Origin: Vesta saturnalis | Taxonomy: Eukaryota > Arthropoda > Insecta > Coleoptera > Lampyridae | Direction of reading: 5' to 3' | DNA length: 64,000 bases | NCBI GenBank assembly: GCA_036346205.1 | Contig: JARFJB010001355.1 | Span: 1,742,501 to 1,806,500 of the forward strand | In this document: piece by piece, positions 1 to 11,449 of the stretch | Layout: every line of letters starts with the position of its first letter | Position numbering within the stretch: the first letter of the stretch is position 1 | The notes under the pieces: model-generated | The model's input: the letters and a program-made list of their open reading frames with translations, nothing else | What the model was told of the DNA's origin: nothing | Database searches by the model: none | Position numbers and translations under genes: made by a program

Positions 1-860
1 ACGAAATTGTTAATATGCTATACGCAATATTCAGTGCGTCATACGTATAACACAATACCTAATACGTAATACGCAATGTGCCATGTGAAATACGCACTGC
101 GTAATACGCTATGTGCAGTACGCAGTGTGCAACACTTAAAATGTAATGCGTAATAAAAGATGTTCAATACGTAATAGGCAATGCGCAATATTCAACTGCT
201 GTAAATTTACAATTAGTAATTGTTAATTTTAAACCTCCAGGTTATAATTGTAAATTTGTAGCAACTGTGAATTTCTTTTGGAAACGTAAGACCCCAGCTA
301 CAAATATACAGCAATACGTAATAATTGGGTATATGCAATACGAAATATGTGATGCGTAATACGTAATCCACAACACGAAATGTGCAATACGAAATGCATA
401 ATGTGCTATACGCAATGAGCGATGTGCAAAGCGCTTGCGTAGGTGATAATTCTCAACGCGTAGCACGCAAAATGCAATACGTATTAAACAATACGCATTA
501 TGTGATGCACAATTTTCAATGTGAAATACCTAATACGTAATACGAAATGTGCAATCTGAAATAAGCACTGTGTAATGTGCTATGCGCAATACGCAATGTG
601 CACTATGCAAAACGAAATGCGTAATAAACAATGCTCAATACGTAATAGGCAATACGCATTATGAAATGTGCAATACTCAATGATCAATGCGAAATACAAG
701 ATGCGTGGCGTAATATGCAATGAGCAATACGCAATGTGCAATGCGCAAAACGCAATGAGCAATACGCAATGTGCAATCCGCAATGCGTAATACACAATAC
801 GTAATGCGTAATACGGGGTGCTCCATATGCCATGCGTAATATTCATTTTAAAACATAAAC
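1..860. repeat. Degenerate heptamer tandem array (GCAATRY-like)
   Basis: The stretch is built from 7 bp units such as GCAATAC, GCAATGT, GCAATGC and GTAATAC, with frequent insertions and substitutions. It is cleanest at about 700-830, where consecutive heptamers can be read off directly. A non-repeat interruption lies at about 200-300. Open frames on the minus strand here only reflect the repeat's lack of stops in that frame and are not genes. Confidence 0.85.
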
Positions 861-884
861 TCATTTTCAACGAGTATTGTATAT

Positions 885-1465
885 AAAATACTTTTTGTTT
901 TTAAAGCACGACGTTTCGGAAGCGAACTCTGTCTCCGACATCAGGGTTAGTCCTGAGAAGGACTTATTTCGCACTTGAGTCGAATTCCTTTACTATTATT
1001 TTTTCTCAAGCACTTGACTACACTTAGATTCGAACTCGGTACCTTTCACTTACAAGTTTCACACCTTTACCACTGAGCCACTGTGTATTCCAATATATAC
1101 TTTTTAGATTTTTTATATATTTAACTTTATCGTGGTTGCGCAGTGGCTTATTGCGCATGTTACGCCGTAACCTTTGCGCAGGTGTATGCACCTAAGCTAT
1201 TCACGCTTTATTGGGATCCATATGGATTTGATCGGGTTTTTGTACATCGCACTGACAGAAAATATTGGATTATTCAGTGACTCAGCGGTTAAGGTGTCAG
1301 ACTTGTAAGTGAAAGGAATCTGAGAGTATTTAAGTGCTTGAGAAAAAATCATAGTAAATGAATGCGACTTAAGCGCAAAATCAGTCCTTCTCAAGACTAA
1401 GTCTGATGAGGAAGCTTCCAAAACGTCTCGCTATAAAAACAAAAACCATGGAAATAGGCCGATCA
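885..1465 (-). mobile_element. Penelope-like element remnant with inverted terminal copies
   Basis: Two copies of a terminal repeat (about 890-1100 and 1262-1462) face each other in inverted orientation. They match the terminal repeats of the element at 10525-11560. The DNA between them (about 1130-1262) is the minus-strand equivalent of the 3' end of that element's coding and tail region, including the peptide IWIPI followed by R-E and the GCGCA-rich tail. Nearly all of the ORF has been lost. The right copy retains CTGATGA at about 1399 but its stem II has shrunk, so any ribozyme activity is unlikely. Confidence 0.7.
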
Positions 1466-1474
1466 ACTCAACTA

Positions 1475-1860
1475 AAACGCCTTATCACAATGAGCATGTA
1501 CCACCGGTAATACCCTTATTGAAAAGAACAAATACCTTACTTCGATGAGCATCCCTATGGATAGTATTCGGAAGTCATTATTTAATTGAACAAATGCTTT
1601 GGTATTATGAACATGCATCACCGGCGGTACACAAGTCTTTATTGAAATGAACAAACGCTTCATTTTGAAGGACATGTCCTTATTGAAATGAACAAATCCC
1701 TTATTTGAACAAACGCCTTATTACAATGAGCAGGTACCACTGGTGGTAAACAGTCCTCATTGAAATTAACAAATTCCTTATTTCGATGAATACGTCACAT
1801 CGGTGATACACAAGAATCCTTATTGAAATGAACCAACGTTTTCTTTTAATGAGTGTTCAG
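1475..1860. repeat. Minisatellite, TTATTGAAATGAACAAA-containing units
   Basis: Repeated blocks contain the phrases TTATTGAAATGAACAAA, AATGAGCA and ACCACCGGTG(GTA) in shuffled and diverged form, with unit lengths of about 60-130 bp. No coding potential. Confidence 0.65.
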
Positions 1861-2386
1861 TTCTGAACATATTCCTTCCATTACTTTAGGGTCCACCCGT
1901 GAATATGGAGGTGCTACGTTGAGTTATCACTTGCACGTCAATATACATGCGGTAGTTCCTCGCTAGTAGAAATTGAGGTATGAGGGAAAACGACCTTCCC
2001 AACCGCCATATTGCTTGATTGCGTAGCGTAGAATGCGAAGTGCCTGCTCTTGCACATGAAGATCCCAAAGTTAGACTCAGTAGACCTCCCATAATGCATT
2101 GCGCCCATGTACGCAAGGCATACTAGTGTTTGAATATGATTAAGAGAGTAAAAGGAAAAGTCAAGGTATTTCATTTTCGGACGGATTTCTTGAACTTTCC
2201 AAGCTCCATTAGCCACAGTGATAGACTCCCTACATACATTAAGTATGCATGTATAGTGGCATTAAGGACAGGGTCTGAAGGAACGGAGTTAGGGTTCTGA
2301 GGGGGAAGTTACTACTCCAGCATTCACCTAGATGTGCGAATACGCAGTAATCACGCCCTATATGTGTTTGAGGAAACCTCATACAA

Positions 2387-2457
2387 GGTAGACGGTAACG
2401 GGAATCGAACCCATTACCTCTCGAATGCTAAACAGATCGTATTCCACTAAATCTACC
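2387..2457 (-). tRNA. Decayed tRNA-Ala(AGC)-like sequence
   Basis: On the minus strand a 7 bp acceptor stem (GGTAGAT with GTCTACC, one G-T pair) encloses a TTTAGCAT anticodon-loop-like segment followed by CGAGAGGTA. A B-box GGTTCGATTCC sits in a T arm that can extend to 9 bp. The AGC loop and following CGAGAGGTA resemble alanine tRNAs. The D arm and the 5' side of the anticodon stem do not pair well, and extra bases lie between T arm and acceptor. A pseudogene or a tRNA-derived SINE head is more likely than a working gene. Confidence 0.4.
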
Positions 2458-2464
2458 ACTTCGG

Positions 2465-4950
2465 TATGTTTAGGAGACTAATTCTCATTACTCATTAAAA
2501 CCATATTTATTAATACGTATATTATTTGTTAATTATGTAAGACATATACTTAATACATCGTGGATTTATGACTAAAAGCACAACTTTTTTATTTTTGGTC
2601 TACAGTTTTGGATTCGGTTTTTAAATTTATTGGGAAACGTCACTGATGTAGGATTACGTTTTATTTTTGAAATTTAATTTTTAATTTAATGTTTTAGAAA
2701 CTTTTTATTAGATAAAGTTTTAATATTTTCTAAAAGTGGTCTAAGTAATAATAGTAAGTCGATGAATTTGATTTCTGGCCAATCAAGAGAGCCTTTGGCA
2801 TAATCGTGCGCAAAGGAGGCCAAATCAAAAGAAAGATTGTTCTAAGATTAATCAAATATCAATTTTTCTAGTTTTAATTGTTTCATGATGTAATAGAAAT
2901 GCAGTTATTAGAATAATTAAAATCAGCTTAAATATTAAATAAAATCTGGGTCATTTCTTTACATTAATAATAAAATACCTCATTTTTTTGCAACAACAAC
3001 TAAAATATGTTTGTATTAAAAATTGATGAGCACTTTAAATAACATAGCGTGCAAAATTCTTATTAAAACTGAAAGACGTCCACGATTTTGTAATGCAAAT
3101 GAGACATTTATACATCATTTAATAAATATGAAGGAAATTAGGGCGGGGTGCGATAATTATTATTATTTATAATTTGAGATTAGGCATTAACCTCACTTTT
3201 GACAACCGAAAAATCTGTTTCGTATGTATTTAAAATCATTAATCAAAGAAAGCGAGTGCTAAAATTTTGTCAACGTAAACAGTGACATTAACTTCGCAAA
3301 CACAATGCTTCAAATTATCGCCCAGAAATGAAAATTACACGCTGCCGATGTCACTTTATTAAATTATGAGATTAAACTGGTAAAAACTTTGAAAATTTGA
3401 ATACAAGTAACTTCAATTCGTCATTGTCATATTCAGTGTTACCAACATTGAAAGTTCCACCCCAAACATGTAACTAACCTAATTAACATAACCTACATTA
3501 GCATAATTGCAATTTTAGACTTATTCGTTATAAACTTTATATAAACGCAAATCACGTGCTTTAACACGACACGTGTTTATATTTTCTACTACATACATAC
3601 TTTTACAATAACTCATGTTGAATATTAATTTGTGAGTATAACCGGGCCTAATAACCTACCCTGCGAATCACCAATTCCATTGATTTGCAGTTAAAGAATA
3701 AAAATTTCACACGAGCGTGAAATTAGCAACGCGCACTTGACCTTTATGCAAAAAAATCCCTAAATTGACCTATTTCTGTCAATATTCACAAGTGGGTATT
3801 AACGCCAATAAAGGTAGACGGTTCAATAGATCACCTGAACGTGCGTGTCCCATAAGGGTGAATGAGATACGTAAATTAATCGCACCTGGACACTACTAAG
3901 GGTGAGAAACTGTCAAAATATGCGTTAATTTGCAATTTTGTGATAAAGAAATGAAGGAAACAGTGTCTGCGAAAATAAGTTTTTTTACTTTTTTTTTCAT
4001 TTGTATGAAATGTGTCTGCGGGTTTAAAAAATGCAAGCAAATAAAACTGTTTAAGGGCAACCATAAACGTCAGAGAAACTGTAAATCATCGTTATTTTAT
4101 TAGTTTTTAACCAATATGGCTATGAAGTAAGTTTTGATTTGGTTTACTTTCCTGCCTTTGCAATGTTTTAATTTATTGTAGAAAATTAAAATCGTGGGTG
4201 CTTATGTTTTTCCTTTTAATTTTTTTATAAGTGCACTTTTTTCGATAATTGGTACCAGAGAAGTTGCAACTAAAAATATAAAACTGCAGTTGTACATAAC
4301 TTTTTTAGGGTTTCATTTTGTTAATTTAATTGTTTCTTTAATGTATGTAGTAGAACTTTAAATTGACAAATAAGTTGGATGGAATTTAATACCATTCAAC
4401 TCTGTAAACTATTTTAAAGAGAAAGTTGAGACAAATATAATTTAGTTTTGATTTACGTTTCAACTAGCCTTCTTATTCTTCATCTTCTCTTCATTGATCA
4501 ACTTCTTAGTTTGTTTCTGTAGTTGTTTACCGTTATTATTGCCGTTTCTCGGGCGGCCTTACCTCCTCTATCGGTTGTTTCACAGTTTGTACTTTAAGCA
4601 TCGATTTTGTTTTGTTTCTTTTATTGGATATGGTCACATATTAGTTTCTTTTTACTCTTTGTATTGTTTGCTATCGTGAATTTATCCCCCCGCCCCCTCC
4701 ACTTTTAACATCATAAACTGAAGTTCAGGACGCCCCCACACCGTTCTCACTAAATTATAAAATTAAGCCTTCCAAATTTGATTTTGAAAATTGGGGGCGC
4801 TCTAACTTCACGCTGCTCTTAATTGTTCTAAAGGTAATTTTTTTTGTCGTTCTGAAAATATCATCAATAGTTCCAGACAGTGGCGTAACTGCAAAATTTT
4901 GTAAATGACGCCTGTCTTTATAGCAAAGATAATACTATAAACGGCAATTC
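2465..4950. other. AT-rich DNA without recognisable features
   Basis: No open frame here has recognisable motifs or useful length, and no repeat structure or RNA fold stands out. The short frames around 3.9-4.7 kb look like chance. Confidence 0.6.
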
Positions 4951-4951
4951 C

Positions 4952-4954
<3 letters not shown>

Positions 4955-5007
<53 letters not shown>
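4955..5007. repeat. (AT)n microsatellite
   Basis: About 26 uninterrupted AT dinucleotides directly abut a Penelope-type terminal repeat. The same juxtaposition occurs at 11265-11318, so the AT run may be part of, or seeded by, the element end. Confidence 0.95.
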
Positions 5008-5010
<3 letters not shown>

Positions 5011-5019
5011 CTAAAAACT

Positions 5020-5215
5020 ATATATTGGATTATTCAGTGTCAGCGTCAGACCAAGTTCGAATCTGAGAATAGTCAAGTGCTTGAGAAAAAATGGTATTAA
5101 ATGAATTCGACTCAAGTGCGAAAAACAATCCTTAGGACGGCCTGATGACGGAAGCAGAGTCCGCTTCCAAAACATCGCGTTAAAAAGCGAAAAAAACTGT
5201 GGAAATAGGCCGACT
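5020..5215 (+). mobile_element. Solo Penelope-type terminal repeat
   Basis: The copy has the same order as the right terminal repeat at 11319-11555: ATTGGATTATTCAG, a shortened tRNA-like part ending AGTTCGAATCTGAGA, TCAAGTGCTTGAG, GAATTCGACTCAAGTGCG, then CTGATGA at 5142-5148, the stem GGAAGC...GCTTCC and GGAAATAGGCCG. The GAAAC element of the hammerhead-like core is changed to AAAAC and 10 or more bases of the tRNA-like part are missing, so this copy is decayed. Confidence 0.75.
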
Positions 5216-5224
5216 AACCCAATT

Positions 5225-8200
5225 AACTCCTCAAATTTTATTAAAATATTTTCTCAATTGTTTTCTTATACGAATGAAAATATAAAGATTAACTTTAATT
5301 CTTTTAATATAAGCTTTGATTGAAAATCTCTTACAGAAACTTTTAGAACTCTTTAAGGGGCTAGGGGCGAAGACTTTAGCCAGAACTCCAAAAGTTCGTT
5401 AAAAGATTTTACTAAATATTTGGCTCATCCACAATAGCTTTTATGCAAGAAATCTCATTATGATAAGTTTTAGAACTCTTGAGGGACGATAGGAAACTCT
5501 AATCCGAACTTCAAAATTCCATTAAAATATTTTCCCCAATACTTCGCTTATGCATAATCACTAGGTACATCAAGATTTCTCTTAATTCTTTAAGCATAAG
5601 CTTTCATCCAAAATCTCACTGTGTACAGTTATACAAGTTTTGAGGGTCTGTTTGGAACTCAGATGAGAACTCCAAAATTCCATTAAAATATTTTTTCCAA
5701 TACTGCACTAGAAATATCAAAATGTCTTGTGTATATCAGTAGAAATATCACAATTTCCCTAAACTTGTTAAATATAGGATTTCATGAACTATGCCCACTT
5801 TTGATGGGTTATTTGGAACTCTGATCAGAACTCCAAAATTTTATTAAAATATTTTTCCAAATATTGCGCTTATGAAATTACTAATCACTTGAAAAATATA
5901 CTTTCCTTTTAATTTTTAAATACAAACTTTCATGCAGAATTCCATTAAATTAACTTTTAGAACACTTAAGGGGCATAATTTTTGAAGTATAAGCTTTTAT
6001 TCAAAGTTTTATTATGGAAACTTTTAGAACTCCTTAAATTTTATCCGGAACTATAGCCAGAACTCCATCATACTATTACAATATTTCTCTTGTGTGTATA
6101 TTAATCACTCGAAATACAAAAATTCCCCTCAATTTTTTAGATATAAATTTTCATGCAAAATCATGAAACGTTTAGAACTCTTGAAGGACTATCGCGAACT
6201 ATAACCAGAACTCCAGAATTCTATTAAAACATTTCCCTTATGTGTGTAGTGATGAAATCATCCGCAATACTAAAATTCTCTTTAACTTTTCAAATATTAA
6301 CTTTCATGTAAAATCGCGTCATGCAAACTTTTGAGGGACTTAGCGAACTCTAATCAGAACTCCAAACTTCTATTAAAATATTTTCCTCAATACTTTACTT
6401 AAAATCACTATATACATTAAAATTTCTCTTGTTTTAATATAAGCTTTCATGCAAAATCTCAATATGAACAGTTATAGAATTTTTGAGGGGCTATTTGGAA
6501 CTCAGATGAGAAATCCAAAATTCTACTAACATATTTTCTTAAATATTCCGCTTATGAAGATTGCTAATTAATAATTTATAATACTTATCTTATTTTTTTG
6601 CGTTTTCACCTTTTCATACTTCAAAAATTTGTTCAAACACCTTAAACAATTCCAAAAAATTTACTGCTACTAAGGACGAAGTGTTATCGAAACGTATGGA
6701 TTTGTATAAATTTAAATATAAAAAAATACACCATTAAAAACCCAAAAGGGACGTATTTCAATTATGTCTAATAATAGTGAAAGTTTACATTTTCAGATCA
6801 CTAATCACTTGAAATATAAACGTTCCTCTTAATGTTATAAGGTTTCATGCAAAAAGTCCTATTATGGAAAGTTTTAGAATTATTGAGGGGCTATCTGGAA
6901 CTTTAACCATAACTACAAAATAGCACTAAAATATTTCGCCCATGCATAATAGTAATTGCTTGTAATATAGAAATTTTAAATATAAGCTTTCATGCAAACC
7001 TTCACTATGCAAAGTTATAGAATTTTTGAAGGGCTATTTGGAACTCTGATGAGAACTCCAAAATTCGATTAAAATAAAATATTTTCCCAAATATTTGGAT
7101 TATGACATTACTAATCACTTGAAATATAAACTTTCTTTTTAATCTGTAAACATAAGCTTTAATGGAAAATCTCATTACAGAAAACGTTAGAACTTTTGAG
7201 GGAATATCCGGAATTCTAACCAGAACTACAAAATCCCACTAAAATATTTCGCTCATGCACTCTAGTAATCACTTGAAATATTAATTTTTTAAATATAAGC
7301 TTTCATGCAAAGTCTTATTTTGGAAACTTAAAACCTTTAGGGGTTATGGGGAACTCTAACCAGAACTCCAGAATTCTACTAAAATATGTTCCTTATGCGT
7401 GTAGTAAAGAAAACACTCGAAATACTAAAATTCTCCTTAATTTTTCAAGTATTAACTTTCATGTAAAATCTCATCACGCAAACTTTTAGAACTCTTGAGG
7501 GACGGAAACTAATCAAAATTCCAAAATTCCATTAAAATAAATTAAAGTTCGCTTATTCATAATCACTACAAGTATCAAAATTTCTCTTAATTTTTTTAAT
7601 ATAACCTTTCAGTCCAAATCTCACTATGAAAAGTTATACACCTTTTGAGGTGCTATTTGGAACTCTGGTGTGAACTCCAAAATTCTATTAAAATATTTTT
7701 CAAATATAAAATTACTAATCACTTGAAATGTAAACTTTCTTCTTAATTTATAAATGTAAGCTTTCATGTCAAAAACTTCATTATGGAAAGTTTAACAGCT
7801 CTTGAGGGGCTATCCGGAACTTTAATTAAAACTACAAAATCCCACTAAAATATTTCGCTCATGCACAATATGCACTTAAAATATGGAAATTCCTCTTAAT
7901 TTTTTGAATACAAGCTTTCATGCAAAGTCTTATGGAAATTTTTGAGCGGCTATCGCTAACTCTAATCAGAACTTCAAAATTCCATTAACATATTCTTCTA
8001 CGTATCGCGCTTATGAAAATAATAGTCTCGCGAAGGATGGAGTTCTGATTAAAGTTCCCGATAGCCCCTCAAGAGTTGTAAAAGTTACCATTTTGCATAA
8101 AGATTACATGAATAAAATTAAGAGGAATTTATGTATTTCGAATTACTACTATTCTCCTAAGCGAAATATTTCGGAAACTATTTTAATGGAAATTTGGAGT

Positions 8201-8440
8201 TCTGATTAGAGTTCCTGAGAGAATTTGCGTGAAACCGTACGTTAAAACGGTTAAAGGGAATTTCTACATTTTGAATGATTTCTTTACTATTCACATAAGC
8301 ATAGAACAATGGAATTCTGATTAGAGTTCCTAATAGCAGTCAAACATTTTTCATTATAACACATTGCATGAAAGCTTATATTAAACAAATTAAGAGGTCT
8401 AATGTTGTTATCCTTCCCAAGTGACATACTTTTATCGTAA
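5225..8440. repeat. Satellite A, about 140-170 bp unit, with an orientation switch
   Basis: Around 18-20 diverged units repeat the order: AACTCCAAAATTC-ATTAAAATATTT, TGCTTATG, ATCACTTGAAATAT, TCTCTTAATTTTT, ATAAGCTTTCATGCAAAATCTCA, TTTTAGAACTCTTGAGGGGCTAT. Distances between successive AACTCCAAAATTC-type sites are mostly 141-170 bp. From about 8035 to 8440 the same phrases appear reverse-complemented (GGAGTTCTGATTA, CCCCTCAAGAG). A non-satellite interruption of about 200 bp lies near 6590-6780. Confidence 0.85.
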
Positions 8441-8444
8441 CACA

Positions 8445-9340
8445 ACTAGAGGACGGAAATTTGCTAAATGTTCTTATTCCTAAAAGCTCGTTTTCTTCAC
8501 AAACTGGGAGTTCTTTTGTCTTGCAATCCTACAAAGGTTTCTTCTTGAACAGTCCTAAGTACACATACTTCAGCGTCTTAACCTCTCCTAGTGATAGTTC
8601 TTGCTTCTTCTTCTGTGTATTATAGTCCCTGCTATTTAACACAATTCTCTTATCCACCAAAAGGGTCTTACCATTTGTTAATATTTGGTAGTACCGTGAT
8701 CATCCATTGCTTTATGTAACAAGGAGCAGTGCCTATACTTTTCTCTGCTAAGATAGTTTCTTCATTTATATCAAACTTGTGGACAGGCTAGTTACTTGTA
8801 TCTTCTTTAACCATAACGTTTCCTCCCAGCAACGAGAAATCTGCAATTGCTGCGATGATCACCGTCTTGAAGAAAGATCTGAAATGTTCAGTGTACGTGA
8901 TACTATGTAGGTTTCTTTATTTTCTTACAAAGGGTTTCAATTCCTCTTGTCTCTTGATACAAGAAAATAACTGTTGTCGAGTCTGCCTAACAATTGATTT
9001 TGAGATTTTCTACGCCCGAGTTCTTTTTTACCGATAGCAACAGCCGTGTCCGCAAGGTCCTTGTAAATTCAGTTCATATAAAAATAGCAGCAGCATACGC
9101 ATCTCTGCTGCAGCACTAAATATGTAAATACAATGTTCTATCCTGTCAGTTATTTCTGGCAGAATTTATCTAGGTATGCTCAAAGAATTCAGGACAGTTG
9201 GACTTTTCAACCATCTTTCTATAACAGCAATTTAGGTACAAGTAGAACAGGACATGCAAAAGCTAATTTTCTCGGTTGAAAAATGGTCAAATCAATCAGT
9301 AAAGATAACTGCAGATTTTCTTATAATATATTATTGGGGA
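8445..9340. other. Unassigned DNA with a possible decayed minus-strand coding stretch
   Basis: On the minus strand, about 8880 down to 8470 can be read as amino-acid sequence across at least two frames with in-frame stops, for example the segments ADFSLLGGNVMVKED and LSLGEVKTLKYVYLG. I recognise no family. It could be a decayed exon or chance. Confidence 0.2.
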
Positions 9341-9354
9341 TATTTTCCAATCTC

Positions 9355-9505
9355 CATATACTGATTACCGAGTACCGATTATTAATCATCGATTACTGAT
9401 TACCTATTATGGAATACTGATTATCGATTATCTATTACCGATTACCGATTACCGATTACCGATTACCGATTACCGATTACTGATCACCTATTATTGCTTA
9501 CCACT
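9355..9505. repeat. (CGATTAC)n heptamer array
   Basis: The heptamer ACCGATT/CGATTAC is repeated with variants (GATTATC, GATTACT). It is nearly perfect for about seven units between 9428 and 9478. Confidence 0.9.
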
Positions 9506-9509
9506 TATC

Positions 9510-10075
9510 GTTTATTGCTGCACATTTTATCACATACCATCCATGTTTTGCTTTTTCATCAAAATATGTTTTGAATTTAGCTTTGATGTGCACTTTCTAA
9601 GGAAAAATTAATGATAAGAATATTATTTGTGCAGAGAGTGTTTAATTTATCAAATTACTTGCACTTGCATTTGTCAAATATTCAAATTATGGTTATTCAA
9701 ATTAAATGTTGTCCTTACAGAGTTAGTAAGACAGTGATGTGCCACATTCATCACAGTGTTTAAATCAATTGGACGTTTATAAAGAAAACTGAATTATTAA
9801 AAAAAAAGCTGTTCTCACTGTTGATTCGACATGTAGGTTTCTTATGTACTCACAAAAGTTATTTTAGCGCAGTCTGGAAAGTGCTTCTCTTTTTCGAATC
9901 TCGCGTGACTCAAACCGTAACTTTTTACATGTGCGGACGCTGCGGCAAAATCTTTTTCGGTGTATATGAGTGCGTCAGGGATGCGTGAAGGGTACATCCA
10001 CACTATATCCTTTACAATGTCAACTTTCTATTTGGAGTGCTTACAAACAATTACTTTAAAGGAGTAGAAGTCACG
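9510..10075. other. No recognisable features
   Basis: This is AT-rich spacer between the heptamer array and the start of satellite B. I see nothing supportable in it. Confidence 0.5.
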
Positions 10076-10079
10076 ACGG

Positions 10080-10495
10080 GATGAGAAATAAAGAACATTT
10101 TTAACTATGCGTATTGTCACGGGACTCCATCACTACAACACAAAAAAAAACGGGAACGGTGCATTCAGAGATATTATTTAAGAGGTAATTTTTTTTAATG
10201 TTGGGGGTGCTATATAAACAATTATGTTATGGGTTGAAAAATTAACTAAGGTTTTGGTAGTGCATAATGATTCATAATTCACCAAACATCTGACTACAGC
10301 ATGTCTACATAAATCCAAATGCTTGAACGGGGGATGTTCAATAAGTTTTCCATGAGGTGCACAATAGTGCATCACATGCGTATTCAAAATGTCAAATTTT
10401 TATTTTGGTGAACCAACCTTTGGTAAACCTTTTTGACGTACATTAGAAATAAGAGCGCAGCCAGGGTGCATTCAGGTAATATCTGTTTTCTGTAT
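10080..10495. repeat. Satellite B, first segment
   Basis: This is the start of a long field of diverged units. It contains the phrases GGTGCATTCAGAGATAT, GTGCATAATGATTCA and GGTGCACAATAGTGCATCA. The segment is cut by the Penelope-like element that follows. Confidence 0.65.
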
Positions 10496-10527
10496 TATAA
10501 GTGTTTTGTAACTGTGGTTTCCTATTA

Positions 10528-10706
10528 GTGGAGTTGATCGGCCTATTTCCACAGTTTATGCTTTTTGAGCGCGACGTTTCGGAAGCGGACTCTGCTTCCG
10601 TCATCAGGCTTAGTCCTGAGAAGGACTGTTTTCGCACTTGAGTCGAATTCATATGTTATATATAATTTTTTCCCAAGCACTTGACTACTCTTAGATTCGA
10701 ACCTGT
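10528..10706 (-). repeat. Left (inverted) Penelope terminal repeat
   Basis: This is the reverse complement of about 11375-11554. It includes the hammerhead-like core: TCATCAG at 10601-10607 is the complement of CTGATGA, and GTTTC at 10576-10580 the complement of GAAAC. It stops inside the tRNA-like section at TTCGAACCTG and therefore lacks most of that section. Confidence 0.85.
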
Positions 10707-11230
10707 ATATTTAGGTTCCGAAAAAGAAGAACCTAAATATACAGCGATAATATCATACATACAAGGTACCTCAGACAAAATACGAAGGATAGGCAGCAAA
10801 TACAAGATACGCACTGCCTTCAAATCGACCAGAAAGCTCAGGGGAATACTAACCAAAACCAAACCATACAATGAAGATCAGAATTTCAAGAATTGTGTAT
10901 ATCACCTACCATGCGAATGTGGCAGAGCATACATAGGAGAGAGCAACAGACCACTCAAAGTGAGAACACAGGAATACAAGAACAACATCCGCAATAGAAA
11001 GATCAAGAATCGCCGAACATGTCTGGAACGAAGACCACCACATCCAATGGGATAACATACAGATAGTGGCAAAGGACGAGAGCACAACTCGTCGAAAACT
11101 CAAAGAAGCCACATACATCGCACTAGCAGAAAATCCAATAAGCCAAGCTAGTGTAGAAATGAAACCCATATGGATTCCAATAATGCGCGAAGAGCTTAAG
11201 CGCAATACACCTGCGCAAGAAGTTACTGCG
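10706..11230 (+). pseudogene. Penelope-like element C-terminal GIY-YIG endonuclease, frameshifted
   Basis: The frame open from 10681 to 11055 reads through the terminal-repeat junction and then encodes the linker and GIY-YIG domain of a Penelope-like protein. In that 124-residue frame, VYHL (about 73-76) and YIG (84-86) form the two halves of the GIY-YIG signature, preceded by a Cys pair in LPCECG and followed by conserved R95. After about 11010 the reading shifts one frame: the downstream frame carries RIAEHVW, KEATYIAL and IWIPIMREE, which belong to the same domain and C-terminal tail. The product would be a nicking endonuclease used in target-primed integration. The frameshift and absence of the RT domain make this a pseudogene. 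Confidence 0.8.
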
Positions 11231-11262
11231 CAACATGCACAATAAACTTCTGCGCAACCACG

Positions 11263-11264
<2 letters not shown>

Positions 11265-11318
<54 letters not shown>
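11265..11318. repeat. (AT)n microsatellite inside the Penelope-like element
   Basis: About 27 perfect AT dinucleotides lie between the coding 3' tail and the right terminal repeat. Confidence 0.95.
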
Positions 11319-11319
<1 letters not shown>

Positions 11320-11324
<5 letters not shown>

Positions 11325-11396
11325 ACTCCGTGCCTCAGTGGCAAAGGTGTCAGACTAGTAAGTGAAAGGTACCAGGTTCGAATCTAAGAGTAGTCA
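11320..11396 (+). ncRNA. tRNA-like segment in the Penelope terminal repeat
   Basis: An 8 bp acceptor-like stem can form between GATTACTC (11321-11328) and GAGTAGTC (11388-11395) with one G-T pair. Inside it are an A-box-like TGCCTCAGTGG (11331-11341) and a B-box-like GGTTCGAATCT (11375-11385), spaced as in tRNA genes. Copies at 1.26 kb and 5.03 kb keep the same parts, and the 1.26 kb copy has CTTGTAA where an anticodon loop would be, reminiscent of tRNA-Thr(TGT). The T stem pairs poorly. I read it as tRNA-derived and possibly an internal Pol III promoter. Confidence 0.5.
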
Positions 11397-11449
11397 AGTG
11401 CTTGGGAAAAATTATATATAACATATGAATTCGACTCAAGTGCGAAAAC

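Noticed and set aside
242..870. Tyr/Ile/His-rich minus-strand frames
   Set aside because: They arise from the heptamer array's composition. There is no start context or conservation between units.
10902..11344. Minus-strand frames opposite the GIY-YIG ORF
   Set aside because: They are shadows of the plus-strand Penelope-like coding sequence and of the AT run.
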